Positions 50,148 to 58,270 are shown, numbered from the stretch's first letter. The stretch is 64,000 nucleotides of DNA from Herbiconiux sp. L3-i23 (GCF_023734115.1 NZ_AP025737.1:930001-994000); one strand, 5' to 3'. Program-made: numbers and translations. The notes: generated by a model not told the origin, from the letters alone.

Positions 50148-50945
50148 TCAGTCCTCGGGGTCTTCGGGGTCGAGCGGCGCGTGGTGGTCGAGTCCGCCGA
50201 CGCCGAGCTTCCAGTAGCCGTCGACCTTCACCCGGTCGCGTGAGAGCCCGAGTTCGCGGCGCAGACGACGGCGCACGGGGATGAGCGCGGTCGCCTCCCC
50301 GGCCGCCCACACGTAGGTGTCGGCATCGAGGTGAAGACCGGCGAGCGCGGTGAGCGCCGCCGCCTCACCCGTCGCGATGCGCGTGATCGCCACCCTGTCG
50401 CCCGTCGGTACGGGGTAGTCGAGGATCCGGTCGTCGTTCGACTGCACGAACGCGATCACCTCGGCGTCGAATCGCACGGCCTCGACCCACCGACTGAGCG
50501 CGGGCAGGGCGCTCGCGTCGGCGAGCAGGACGAAGCGGCGGTAGCCGCGGGGTGCGAGCCGGGAGCCGCGCGGACCGCCGATCGACAGGGTCGATCCCGG
50601 TTCCGCGGCCGTGGCCCACGCGGTCGCCGGGCCGGTGTCGCCGTGCACCACGAAGTCGAGGTCGAGTTCGGGGCCGCCGCTCTCGCCCACCTCGCGGAAG
50701 ACCGCCGGCGTGTAGTCGCGCATGACGCGCTCACCGTCCTCCGACGGGAAGAACACCTTGACGTGGTCTTCGGGTCCGAGGCTCACGAACCCGCCGAGCT
50801 CGTCGCCCGCGAGGGTGACCCGGCGGATCTGCGCCGTCAGGTCGGCCACGCGGACGACGGTCAGGTCGCGGCGCACCAGCTCGTGACGCACCACCTCTCG
50901 GACGCGGTCTCCGGTGGACGAGGATGCGGGCGAGGAATCGGTCAC
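50148..50945 (-). CDS. Siderophore-interacting protein (NAD(P)H ferric-chelate reductase)
   Basis: 265 residues. The FAD-binding RDYTP motif is near residue 78. An NAD(P)-binding domain follows, with the typical SIP segments VWAAGEATALIPVRRRL and KVDGYWKLG. It releases iron from ferri-siderophores in the cytoplasm. No iron-siderophore importer is in the window. GTG start, weak context. Confidence 0.9.
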   Translation of the reverse strand: MTDSSPASSSTGDRVREVVRHELVRRDLTVVRVADLTAQIRRVTLAGDELGGFVSLGPEDHVKVFFPSEDGERVMRDYTPAVFREVGESGGPELDLDFVVHGDTGPATAWATAAEPGSTLSIGGPRGSRLAPRGYRRFVLLADASALPALSRWVEAVRFDAEVIAFVQSNDDRILDYPVPTGDRVAITRIATGEAAALTALAGLHLDADTYVWAAGEATALIPVRRRLRRELGLSRDRVKVDGYWKLGVGGLDHHAPLDPEDPED

Positions 50946-50982
50946 GAGGATCCATTCTGCTCCCGCCGCGGCGGGGGCGGGG

Positions 50983-52167
50983 TCAACCCGAGATGCAGGC
51001 CCCCGGCGAGACGCCCTCCTCGAGGGTCGGGGCCGCTGCCAGCACCGGCGAGAGCTCGGTCATCGTCATGGCGTAGCCGACGTTCGCCGTGGTGGCGCCT
51101 TTCGCGAAGACGACGCCGACGACGGCTCCGTCGAGGTCGAGCAGCGGGCCGCCCGAGTTGCCCTGCTGGATGTCGGCGGCGAGCGTGTACACCTCGCGCG
51201 GCGACTTCGAATCGCCGTAGATGTCACTGACCTGGAGGGGCTGCACGGAGATGACGTTCGCCGGCTTCGTGGTGAACGGTCCACCGAACGGATAGCCGTC
51301 GGCGACGGCGTCGCTGCCCGGCGCGAGGTTCGTGCCGAACGGCAGGGCGGGGGCGGTGAACCCGTCGGTGGCGATGACCGCGAGATCGTCGACCGGGTCG
51401 AAGTAGACGACGCGGCCGCTGACGGTACCGTCCTGCCGCGACTCGACGACCGGCTGGTCGACGCCGGAGACGACGTGCGCGTTCGTGACGATGCGGTCGG
51501 GCGCGACGAGGAACCCGCTTCCCGTCTGGCTCTGACCGCAGGCGTAGGCGTTGCCGCTGATGCGGACCACCGAGCGGGCGGCGGCCTGCAGGCCCTGCGA
51601 TGCGGTGCCCAGCTGTGGCAGTTCGGGTGCGGTTGTCGGCCCGCCGAGCGCCTCCGAGATGCTCGGGATGCCGCCGTCGACGACGAGGGAGCGCACCTGG
51701 GCGAGCGCGCTCTTCACCGGGTCGGGCGTCACGGTGTCGATGGTCCGCAGCACGACGGAGGAGGCGATCGCCGGGCTCAGCAGTGGAACGCCGAGCGACC
51801 CGACGCCGAAGGCGACCATCGACGCCACGAGCGCGGTCACGACGACGCCGATGACGGCGCCGAGGACCTTGTCGAGCGTCCGCAGCGGGCCGCGCGGAAC
51901 GGTGCGGGCAAGCGCCCGCCCGAGTGCGCCGCCCGCGGTGACACCGATGACGATGAGGGCGACGACGAGAGCGAGGATCGCGACGAGGCGGATCGGCGCA
52001 TCCGCGATGAGCCCCGTCACCGGGGGGATCAGCAGCACCGCCGCGGCGCCGCCGGCCACGACGCCGGCGATCGAGAAGGCGCTGCGCAGCAGGCCCGCCC
52101 GGTAGCCGTACACGAGGTAGGACACCAGCACGACGAGGAGGAGCACATCGACGACGACGGACAGCAT
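50983..52167 (-). CDS. MarP-type periplasmic serine protease
   Basis: 394 residues. Four N-terminal membrane helices form a CvpA-like domain (about 1-160). A trypsin-like domain follows, with catalytic His in TNAHVV (about 228), Asp in DDLAVI (about 258) and Ser in GNSGGPL (about 337). Two Cys (near residues 206 and 392) may form the regulatory disulfide known for MarP. It acts outside the membrane, in M. tuberculosis in acid resistance by activating a cell-wall hydrolase. The ATG at 52167 is chosen for AAAGG upstream and the immediate start of the first helix. Confidence 0.92.
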   Translation of the reverse strand: MLSVVVDVLLLVVLVSYLVYGYRAGLLRSAFSIAGVVAGGAAAVLLIPPVTGLIADAPIRLVAILALVVALIVIGVTAGGALGRALARTVPRGPLRTLDKVLGAVIGVVVTALVASMVAFGVGSLGVPLLSPAIASSVVLRTIDTVTPDPVKSALAQVRSLVVDGGIPSISEALGGPTTAPELPQLGTASQGLQAAARSVVRISGNAYACGQSQTGSGFLVAPDRIVTNAHVVSGVDQPVVESRQDGTVSGRVVYFDPVDDLAVIATDGFTAPALPFGTNLAPGSDAVADGYPFGGPFTTKPANVISVQPLQVSDIYGDSKSPREVYTLAADIQQGNSGGPLLDLDGAVVGVVFAKGATTANVGYAMTMTELSPVLAAAPTLEEGVSPGACISG

Positions 52168-52298
52168 CGGCCCCGCCTTTCGATTCGCGCGCTGCCCCTC
52201 GCAGCGGACCCGCGGCCATTCTGCCCGGTCGCGGCTGAGTGATGGCATCGTCGCCGCGCGCGCCGGGGTCGTGCGGCGCGCGCCGGTAGGCTTCTGCG

Positions 52299-52826
52299 GT
52301 GCAGCACCGAACCCCCGCCGAGATCGTCCGCTCGAGCACCACTCTCACCCCCGACTTCCCCGAGCAGGGCATCCTCTTCCGCGACCTCAGCCCGCTGTTC
52401 GCCGACGCCGACGCGTTCCGGTCGACCGTCGAGGCGCTCGCCGAGCCGTTCGGCGGCGACTTCACCCTCGTCGCGGGTGCCGAGGCGCGAGGCTTCGTGC
52501 TGGCCGCGGGCCTCGCGGTCGCCACCGGCACCGGGGCGCTGCCCATCCGCAAAGCGGGCAAGCTGCCGCCGCCCGTCCTCACCGAGAGCTACGACCTCGA
52601 ATACGGGAGCGCGAGCCTCCAGCTGGTCGACGGTCTCGTCGCGCCCCAGCGCGTGCTGCTCATCGACGACGTGCTCGCGACCGGGGGCACCCTCGCCGCA
52701 TCGCGTCGGCTGCTCGAGCGCGCGGGTCATGAGGTCGTCGGCATCGGCGTCGTGATCGAGCTGCCCGAGCTCCGCGGACGCGACGCCCTGCCCGGCATCC
52801 GGGTGCACGCTCTGCTCAGCGAGTAG
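52299..52826 (+). CDS. apt: Adenine phosphoribosyltransferase
   Basis: 175 residues, standard length. The PRPP-binding motif VLLIDDVLATGGT (about 124-136) and FPEQGILFRDLSPL near the start identify Apt, which makes AMP from adenine and PRPP in purine salvage. The GTG start has TAGGCT 6 bases upstream, a leaderless layout. In many actinobacteria apt lies between secF and relA; here it does not. Confidence 0.92.
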   Translation: MQHRTPAEIVRSSTTLTPDFPEQGILFRDLSPLFADADAFRSTVEALAEPFGGDFTLVAGAEARGFVLAAGLAVATGTGALPIRKAGKLPPPVLTESYDLEYGSASLQLVDGLVAPQRVLLIDDVLATGGTLAASRRLLERAGHEVVGIGVVIELPELRGRDALPGIRVHALLSE

Positions 52827-52869
52827 CCGCCAGACCCTCTTCAGCGCTGCGGCAGCGCGTGGTGGCATC

Positions 52870-53625
52870 ATGTCGCGCATGGGCCAGCACATCGAGATCG
52901 ACACCACCGGCGGTCGGATCGCCGCCTACCGGGCGGACCCCGCCGGCATACCGCGCGGCGGCATCGTCCTCATCTCCGAGATCTGGGGGCTGGTCGAGCA
53001 CATCGCCGACGTCGCCGACCGGTTCGCGGCGGAGGGGTACCTCGTCGTCGCGCCGGACATCCTGAGCAACGCCGGAGTCACGCCGGAGATCGGCGCGGAG
53101 CTCACGGCGGCCCTGTCGAGTGACGACGACGCCGTGCGCGCGGAGGCGCAGCCCCGCCTCCGCGACGCGTTCAGCGCGACGTCGTCGCCCGAGTACGCGG
53201 AATGGGCGGTCGACGTGCTGCAGCAGGTCGCCGACTACCTGAACGCCCAGTTCGACGACGAGGGCGACCTCGCGGTCGTGGGGTTCTGCTTCGGGGGCAC
53301 TTACGCGTGGGCGCTCGCCTCGCGAGACTCCCGCATCCGTCTCGCCGTGCCCTTCTACGGCATCGCGCCGACGCACGCGAACCTCGCGGACATCCACGCC
53401 CCGGTGCTCGCGTTCTACGGCGAAGGCGACGAGCGGGTGACGAGCACCGTGCCGGAGCTCGCCGCCTCGCTCGCGTCGACGGGCGTGGACTTCACCTCCG
53501 TGGTCTATCCCGGTGTGGGGCACGCGTTCTTCAACGACACCAACTCGTTCACCTACGACGCGGATGCGGCGAACGACGCGTGGGCGAAGACGCTCATCGC
53601 CCTCGGCGAGAAGCTCCCCGGTTGA
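52870..53625 (+). CDS. Dienelactone hydrolase family protein
   Basis: 251 residues, alpha/beta-hydrolase. The nucleophile elbow GFCFGG carries Cys (about 140) as in dienelactone hydrolases; the catalytic Asp fits GEGDERV and the His GVGHAFFN. SEIWGL holds the Glu that activates the Cys. The true substrate is unknown, as for most of the family. The start may be ATG 52870 or ATG 52879. Its last 32 bases overlap the convergent gene. Confidence 0.88.
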   Translation: MSRMGQHIEIDTTGGRIAAYRADPAGIPRGGIVLISEIWGLVEHIADVADRFAAEGYLVVAPDILSNAGVTPEIGAELTAALSSDDDAVRAEAQPRLRDAFSATSSPEYAEWAVDVLQQVADYLNAQFDDEGDLAVVGFCFGGTYAWALASRDSRIRLAVPFYGIAPTHANLADIHAPVLAFYGEGDERVTSTVPELAASLASTGVDFTSVVYPGVGHAFFNDTNSFTYDADAANDAWAKTLIALGEKLPG

Positions 53626-54331
53626 CCTGGCCGCGGCCCTTCGCGGGCCGCCCCTTCTGCACCTTCCCGCCGGTCTTCCCCGACTTCTGCGGTGAGGAGC
53701 CCTTCTTCGGCTGCGCCTTCGCGGGCTCGGGTGCGGCTCCGCGCGAGCTCTGAACCGTGCGGCCGCGGACGACGCCGATGAACTCGTCGAGCACCTCGTC
53801 GGTGGCGCCTGCCGGCCAGACCAGCGCGATGCGGGTCGGTTCGGCGTCCGAGATCGGACGGGCGATGACGTCGCGGCGGCCGTTCGCGCGGAACACGGCC
53901 TGCGGCATCCGCGCGAGACCGACACCCGCGGCGACCAGGTCGAGCGTCGCGTCGTCCTCGCCCTCCAGCATGTTCTCACTCTCGAGGTCGGCGAGGGTCA
54001 CCGCGTCGAACAGCTTCACCGGGTGGTCCTTGGGGGCGATGACGACGGGCGTCTCCTCCCAGAGGGGGATGCTGTGCAGCTCGCTCGCCTCGTCGCCCGA
54101 CGTCTGATCGCCCGTCGTCGGGTCGCGTGGGGGGAGGGGCAGCCGGGCGAAGACCATCTCATTGCCCGCCCGCAGCGATGCGACTGCGGCGTCCGCGGCG
54201 ACGGGACGGAGGCGGAGTTCGACGTGCGGCATCCGCTCCGCCCACACGCGGGCCCATTTGTCGGGGGAGACCCCGGCGACGAATCCGACGATGAGGGTGA
54301 CCCGTGATCGGGTCTCGTCGGGCTCCGGCAT
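53594..54331 (-). CDS. LysR-type effector-binding domain protein without HTH
   Basis: 245 residues. Residues 10-200 look like a LysR substrate-binding domain (LIVGFVAGVSPDKWARVW, FARLPLPP, VVIAPKDHPV, VAAGVGLARMP). The usual N-terminal DNA-binding helix-turn-helix is absent; upstream sequence gives no in-frame extension that could encode it. A Lys/Gly/Arg-rich tail of about 45 residues ends the protein and could contact nucleic acid. TACCCT 7 bases before the ATG indicates a leaderless message. It is divergent from a DUF5997 gene 23 bases away. Confidence 0.8.
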   Translation of the reverse strand: MPEPDETRSRVTLIVGFVAGVSPDKWARVWAERMPHVELRLRPVAADAAVASLRAGNEMVFARLPLPPRDPTTGDQTSGDEASELHSIPLWEETPVVIAPKDHPVKLFDAVTLADLESENMLEGEDDATLDLVAAGVGLARMPQAVFRANGRRDVIARPISDAEPTRIALVWPAGATDEVLDEFIGVVRGRTVQSSRGAAPEPAKAQPKKGSSPQKSGKTGGKVQKGRPAKGRGQVNRGASRRGR

Positions 54332-54338
54332 GGGGTCA

Positions 54339-54348
54339 AGGGTAGCCT
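54339..54348. promoter_or_regulatory. Overlapping divergent -10 boxes
   Basis: The ten bases AGGGTAGCCT hold TACCCT on the minus strand (54344-54339) and TAGCCT on the plus strand (54343-54348), sharing T54343-A54344. Each lies 6-7 bases from its start codon (54331 minus, 54355 plus). Confidence 0.65.
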
Positions 54349-54354
54349 TGGGCC

Positions 54355-54741
54355 GTGCCCCGACCTGCAGAACAGACCATGAAGCCCACCACCGCGGCCA
54401 AGAAGCTCGGTGTGCTGCTCACGGCGATGCCCGCCGAACTGCAGGAGCGGGAGATCACCCGCAGCGAGATCGCCGAATGGACCGAGAGCGCCCCCGAGTG
54501 GCTGGCGGAGCTGCGCCGCAACGGCCCGCATCCCCGCCCGGTGGTGGCGGCGAAGCTGGGTGTGTCGATCTCGGGTCTCGCGCGCGGCGGCGTCGATGAG
54601 GCGCTGACGACTGAGCAGATCAAGGCGCTGCTGGAGCAGATGCCCGAGTGGCTGGTCACCGAGCGCGCCACCCAGGCGAAGGTCCGCGACGAGAACGCCC
54701 GACTGAAGCAACAGCGCGCATCGAAGAACCCTGACGCGTAG
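54355..54741 (+). CDS. DUF5997-family protein
   Basis: 128 residues, soluble and helical. It resembles DUF5997 (KLGVLLTAMPAELQEREITRSEIAEW; split at the helix break; then LGVSISGLARGGVDEALTTEQI). The ISGLARGG part and LLEQMPEWL suggest a small helix-turn-helix-like fold, but this is not established. GTG 54355 is chosen because TAGCCT lies 6 bases upstream; ATG 54379 is the alternative. As I recall, this family often sits next to the LysR-effector-like gene. Confidence 0.75.
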   Translation: MPRPAEQTMKPTTAAKKLGVLLTAMPAELQEREITRSEIAEWTESAPEWLAELRRNGPHPRPVVAAKLGVSISGLARGGVDEALTTEQIKALLEQMPEWLVTERATQAKVRDENARLKQQRASKNPDA

Positions 54742-54754
54742 GGCAGCGGACTCG

Positions 54755-54864
54755 CCCGCTCGTTGAGCGAAGCGATACGGAGGCACGACTCCCACCCTCG
54801 GTCGTCGAGTAAGCGAAGCGCACCGAGACGGCTCGAGTAAGCGAGGAACGAGCGCATCGAGAGC
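54755..54864 (+). repeat. Repeat cluster 2, compound unit 1
   Basis: A 30-bp word containing TTGAGCGAAGCGATACGGAG (54755-54784), a 15-base spacer, and a 65-bp unit (54800-54864) related to the 66-bp family, with AAGCGAAGCGCACCGAGAC inside. No ORF is supported between 54742 and 55370. Confidence 0.75.
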
Positions 54865-54915
54865 ATGCCCACTGTGGTCTCGATGCGCTCCTCCGTCGCT
54901 GCTCGACGACCGACA

Positions 54916-55024
54916 CCCGCTCGTTGAGCGAAGCGATACGGAGGCCCGACTCCCACCCTCGGTAGTCGAGTAAGCGAAGCGCACCGAGACGGCTCGAGTA
55001 GCGAGGAACGAGCGTATCGAGAGC
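54916..55024 (+). repeat. Repeat cluster 2, compound unit 2
   Basis: The same 30-bp word (54916-54945), same spacer and a 64-bp unit (54961-55024). The near-identity of units 1 and 2 shows a duplication. An inverted partial copy lies between them (54873-54912) and another after them (55108-55141). Confidence 0.75.
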
Positions 55025-55153
55025 GCAGTTCCGCACTCCGGCAACCGTGGTCTCGCTGCGCTCCGCTCACTCGACCCTGGGCCCACCGCGCACGCTTGCG
55101 CGGGGGACTCGATACGCTCCTTCGTCGCTACTCGACGACCGGGCTAGGACCCG

Positions 55154-55348
55154 CCCGTTGAGCGAAGCGATACGGAGGGACCAGTCGTAACCCCGGAGCT
55201 GTGGTCTCGATGCGCTTCGCTTACTCGACCCGTCTCGATACGCTCCTCCGTCGCTACTCGACGACCGGAGGAACTCCCACCCCCGGTCGTCGAGTAAGCG
55301 AAGCGCACCGAGACGGCTCGAGTAGCGAGGAACGAGCGTATCGAGAGC
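55154..55348. repeat. Repeat cluster 2, third part with inverted 66-bp copy
   Basis: A shortened 26-bp word (55154-55179), an exact-length 66-bp element in reverse orientation (55201-55266) and a third 64-bp unit (55285-55348). The inverted copy matches the elements at 24014, 24425 and 24816 nearly base for base. Confidence 0.8.
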
Positions 55349-55370
55349 GCAGCGCGACAATTCCGGCTCG

Positions 55371-55712
55371 TCAGAACGTCGGCTGGATCTCCCACGGGGT
55401 GACCTGACCGAGCGCGATCTGCAGTGCGAGCGCCGCGGTGCGCGCCTCGACGACGCCCTCATCGCTGATGACATCGATGGCGAGAGGCGGCGGCTCCCCG
55501 AAGCGGGGGATCTCGACGTAGGCGCGCTCACCGCCCGGAAGCGGAACGTGGGCTTCGGCCGTCCACGCCCCGACGACTGTGGAGTCGACCGCGAGGGCGA
55601 CGGCGGCGAGAGCGTCGATTCGGCTGAGGGTCGCGTTCACCACCAGGGTCGCCATCCCGGCGCCGACGCTCTCGGACCCGTCGCCGCGCGGAGAGTCGCG
55701 TCGGCCGATCAT
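55371..55712 (-). CDS. Conserved hypothetical protein
   Basis: 113 residues, soluble, no membrane segment; the core from Met20 (MATLVVNATLSRIDALAAVALA) looks structured and ends TPWEIQPTF. No family recognised. The ATG has no ribosome binding site, but it overlaps the stop of a leaderless six-codon ORF (55729-55709). Met20 is an alternative start. Confidence 0.6.
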   Translation of the reverse strand: MIGRRDSPRGDGSESVGAGMATLVVNATLSRIDALAAVALAVDSTVVGAWTAEAHVPLPGGERAYVEIPRFGEPPPLAIDVISDEGVVEARTAALALQIALGQVTPWEIQPTF

Positions 55713-55729
55713 CGAGCGTTCCCGGTCAT
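55709..55729 (-). CDS. Leaderless mini-ORF (MTGNAR) overlapping the next start
   Basis: TAGCCT (minus strand, 55742-55737) is followed 7 bases later by ATG at 55729. The ORF is six codons and its TGA overlaps the ATG of the 113-residue gene (ATGA). Layout is like the mini-ORF before the PiT gene. Confidence 0.5.
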   Translation of the reverse strand: MTGNAR

Positions 55730-55778
55730 GCGCGGAAGGCTAAGGTGCCCCGCTGCGAACCAACCCAGGCGCGACGGC

Positions 55779-56135
55779 TCAGAGCGACGTGGAGATTCCG
55801 ACCACGACGCCGTAGAGCAGCCCCGTCAGGGCCCCGAGCAGGATCGACGCCCCGAGCGCCGTCGCTGCGGCGGCGAGCGGCTTGGAGGTTCCGCGCAGCA
55901 GCAGGGCGATCACCCCGAGCACGGTGGCGCCGAATCCGAGCACTCCGCTGGCGAGGGTCTGCAGACCCGAGAAGACGCCGATGATCTGGTAGTTGCCGGA
56001 GCCGACGACGGCGGCCTGGGTAAGGCTCAGGATCGTGCCGATCAGCACCGCGGCGACGGCGACGATGAACGCCACCAGACCGAGCGGCGACTTCTTCCGG
56101 GGAGAGGTGAGCGCGGGGGAGTCGGCCGTCGTCAT
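55779..56135 (-). CDS. Three-helix membrane protein, function unknown
   Basis: 118 residues from ATG 56135. A short Ser/Lys-rich cytoplasmic start is followed by three hydrophobic segments (about 17-42, 50-75, 85-112) rich in Gly and Ala. No motif of a known transporter is seen. AGGA lies 7 bases upstream. An in-frame Met 20 codons earlier gives an unlikely Arg-rich extension. Confidence 0.65.
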   Translation of the reverse strand: MTTADSPALTSPRKKSPLGLVAFIVAVAAVLIGTILSLTQAAVVGSGNYQIIGVFSGLQTLASGVLGFGATVLGVIALLLRGTSKPLAAAATALGASILLGALTGLLYGVVVGISTSL

Positions 56136-56240
56136 GCCCCCATCCTGCCGTTGCGACGGGCGCATACCCCGCAGCGACCGGACCCGAGTCGACATCCGAC
56201 TCCCGCTTCGACGGCCGAGCGACCTCTTCAGCCCAGATGC

Positions 56241-56328
56241 CTGACCAAATGCAGGAGATTTTCACCGCAAACGGCCATTTCGGCCCCGCTGAGGGGCCTC
56301 GCGACCAGTTTCTCCTGCATTCGGTCAG
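56241..56328. repeat. 88-bp inverted-repeat element
   Basis: 18-base arms (56241-56258 with 56311-56328) pair at 17 positions: CTGACCAAATGCAGGAGA against TCTCCTGCATTCGGTCAG. The 52-base interior has its own perfect hairpin GGCCCC-GCTGA-GGGGCC. Confidence 0.8.
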
Positions 56329-56357
56329 GAATCGGCTCGTCGGGATGGGGTCGGACC

Positions 56358-56441
56358 GACCAAATCAAGGAAAAAGCGGGACCTAGTCACACGTTCATGC
56401 CGATCCGGGGCCGATATCGCCCGGAACTCCTTGATTTGGTC
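56358..56441. repeat. 84-bp inverted-repeat element
   Basis: 14-bp perfect arms (56358-56371 GACCAAATCAAGGA with 56428-56441) around a 56-base interior. It lies 29 bases from the 88-bp element and has similar but not identical arms; the MFS gene ends 23 bases later. Confidence 0.8.
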
Positions 56442-56464
56442 AGTGAGCCGGGCGAAGGGCGGAG

Positions 56465-57766
56465 CTACGGGACGGGGTGGAGGGCGTCGTAGTCCTTGAA
56501 GGTGCGGGCTCGGGCCACCAGCACGGAGACGAGCAGGACGATGATGATGCCGCCAACGAACGGGGGCAGCCAGAGCAGCCCGATGAGCGAGAGCGTGCCG
56601 ACGTAGAGGTCTCCGATGCGGGGGCCGCCGCTGACGACGACGATGAAGAGTCCCTGGATTCGTCCGCGGTAGTGGTCGGGAACGGCGGCCTGCAGCATGG
56701 TCGATCGGAAGATGGCGCTGATCTCGTCGGACGCCCCGGCCCCGGCGAGCATCAGGGCGGCGAAGCCGATGGCGACGAAGCGGGCCACCTCGTCCGTCGA
56801 ACCCGACGCGACCGAGAACCCGCCGAACGACACCACCGCGAGCACGACCCCGAACGCGGCGATGAAGACGCCGTAGACCCGGATGGCGTTGCGGATGGCG
56901 ATGCCGTGCATCCGCAGCCCGGTGAGGCGGCCCGAGAACGTGCTGCCGAGCAGCGCCCCGATCGCGAACGCGGCGGTGAGCACCCCGACGGTGATCGCGT
57001 CGCCGCCGAGCAGCAGGGCGCCGGCGGCGGGGAAGAGCACGCGCGGCTGCCCGAACACCATGGCGACGATGTCGACGAGGAAGTTCATCCGGATGTTCGG
57101 CGCGTCCTTGATGAAGCGCAGCCCGTCGGCGATCGCACCGAACCGCGTGTGCGTCGACAGGTGCTCGGGCGGCAGGCGGGGGAGCAGCAGGATGCCCGCG
57201 AAGGTGGCGAGGAAGAGGACGACGTCGATGCTGTACGTCCACGCGAACCCGGTGAGGGCGACGAGGACGCCGGCGACGGCGGGGCCGATGGTGACCGAGA
57301 TACCGCCCGAGATGCCGCCGAGCGCCGCGGCGGCGGGCAGCAGTTCGCGAGGAAGCAGGCGCGGTGTGATGGCTTGCAAGGTCGCGCCGAGCACCGTCGA
57401 TGACGCGGCCGTGATGGCGGTGAGGGCATAGAGGCTGCCCACCGTCTCGAGCCCGAGCCAGGCGAGGGTCGCGATGGTTCCGGTCGCGAGCCACGACACG
57501 ACGGCGGCGACGAGCGCCACGGTGCGCCGGTCGAACGCATCGGCGAGGGCGCCGCCGTAGAGGCCCGCAAGGATGGTCGGCAGCAGAGCGATGACGCCGA
57601 CGAACGACACCATCAGCGTCGATTGGGTGAGGTCGTAGATGTGCAGACCGACGGTGACGATCGTCATCTGCCCGCCGATGCCGGCGACCGCCTGCCCCGC
57701 CCATAGGCGCGCGTACGCCGGCGACTTGCGCAGCGGCGTGATGTCGATCAGATGGGAGGACGGCAC
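56465..57766 (-). CDS. MFS exporter (EntS-like)
   Basis: About 433 residues with twelve membrane segments. It opens SSHLIDITPLRKSPAYARLWAGQ, the loop GGALADAFDRR is MFS motif A, and the later DHYRGRIQGLF is characteristic of the enterobactin-exporter-like MFS_3 group. The exported compound is unknown. GTG 57766 is preferred since CAGACT lies 8 bases upstream; the ATG at 57814 would add an unlikely Cys/Arg-rich stretch. Confidence 0.85.
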   Translation of the reverse strand: MPSSHLIDITPLRKSPAYARLWAGQAVAGIGGQMTIVTVGLHIYDLTQSTLMVSFVGVIALLPTILAGLYGGALADAFDRRTVALVAAVVSWLATGTIATLAWLGLETVGSLYALTAITAASSTVLGATLQAITPRLLPRELLPAAAALGGISGGISVTIGPAVAGVLVALTGFAWTYSIDVVLFLATFAGILLLPRLPPEHLSTHTRFGAIADGLRFIKDAPNIRMNFLVDIVAMVFGQPRVLFPAAGALLLGGDAITVGVLTAAFAIGALLGSTFSGRLTGLRMHGIAIRNAIRVYGVFIAAFGVVLAVVSFGGFSVASGSTDEVARFVAIGFAALMLAGAGASDEISAIFRSTMLQAAVPDHYRGRIQGLFIVVVSGGPRIGDLYVGTLSLIGLLWLPPFVGGIIIVLLVSVLVARARTFKDYDALHPVP

Positions 57767-57836
57767 GAGGAGACAGTCTGCATCACGTCGGCGGTCGCAC
57801 TGCGACGAGGCCACGGCCCGGGTGGCGGTGAGGTGC

Positions 57837-57932
57837 TAAGCTTTCTCGGTTGCCGTCCAACGGCCGCGGATAAAGAGAGCCCCCACATCCCGTGGGAGGC
57901 GCCGCGCAACGAACAGAGAGGGGATCGTATCT
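57837..57932 (+). promoter_or_regulatory. rpsO promoter and structured leader
   Basis: TAAGCT (57837-57842) fits a -10 box, giving a leader of about 83 bases. It contains CCCAC-N6-GTGGG-type pairing (about 57882-57897) and GC-rich flanks that could form further stems. S15 represses its own mRNA through phylum-specific leader structures in several bacteria; whether this leader does so is inference. Confidence 0.45.
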
Positions 57933-58202
57933 ATGGCACTCGAAGCAGACGTCAAGAAGGCGATCATCGAAGAGTACGCAACGCACCCCGGTGACACCGG
58001 ATCCCCTGAGGTCCAGGTCGCGATGCTGACCCGCCGGATCAAGGATCTGACGGAGCACCTCAAGGAGCACAAGCACGACCACCACTCGCGTCGTGGTCTG
58101 CTGCTCCTCGTCGGCCAGCGCCGCCGTCTCCTGGGCTACCTGTCGGACGTCGACATCAACCGCTACCGTGCGCTCATCGAGCGTCTCGGGCTGCGTCGAT
58201 AA
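57933..58202 (+). CDS. rpsO: 30S ribosomal protein S15
   Basis: 89 residues, the standard length. Signature segments are [32 protein letters not shown] and [10 protein letters not shown], ending IERLGLRR. It binds the central domain of 16S rRNA early in small-subunit assembly. GAGAGGGG lies 11 bases before the ATG. The pnp gene that usually follows rpsO is not here. Confidence 0.97.
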   Translation: MALEADVKKAIIEEYATHPGDTGSPEVQVAMLTRRIKDLTEHLKEHKHDHHSRRGLLLLVGQRRRLLGYLSDVDINRYRALIERLGLRR

Positions 58203-58240
58203 GTCCAGCTCTTCGCGTGAGAACGCGAACTTCTTGCAGG

Positions 58241-58270
58241 CGGGCCGTTCACCTTCGGGTGGGCGGCCCG
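58241..58270 (+). terminator. rpsO terminator
   Basis: A 13-bp stem (58241-58253 with 58258-58270, two G-T pairs) closed by the stable tetraloop TTCG, 38 bases after the stop. A short T-containing stretch follows. Confidence 0.75.
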
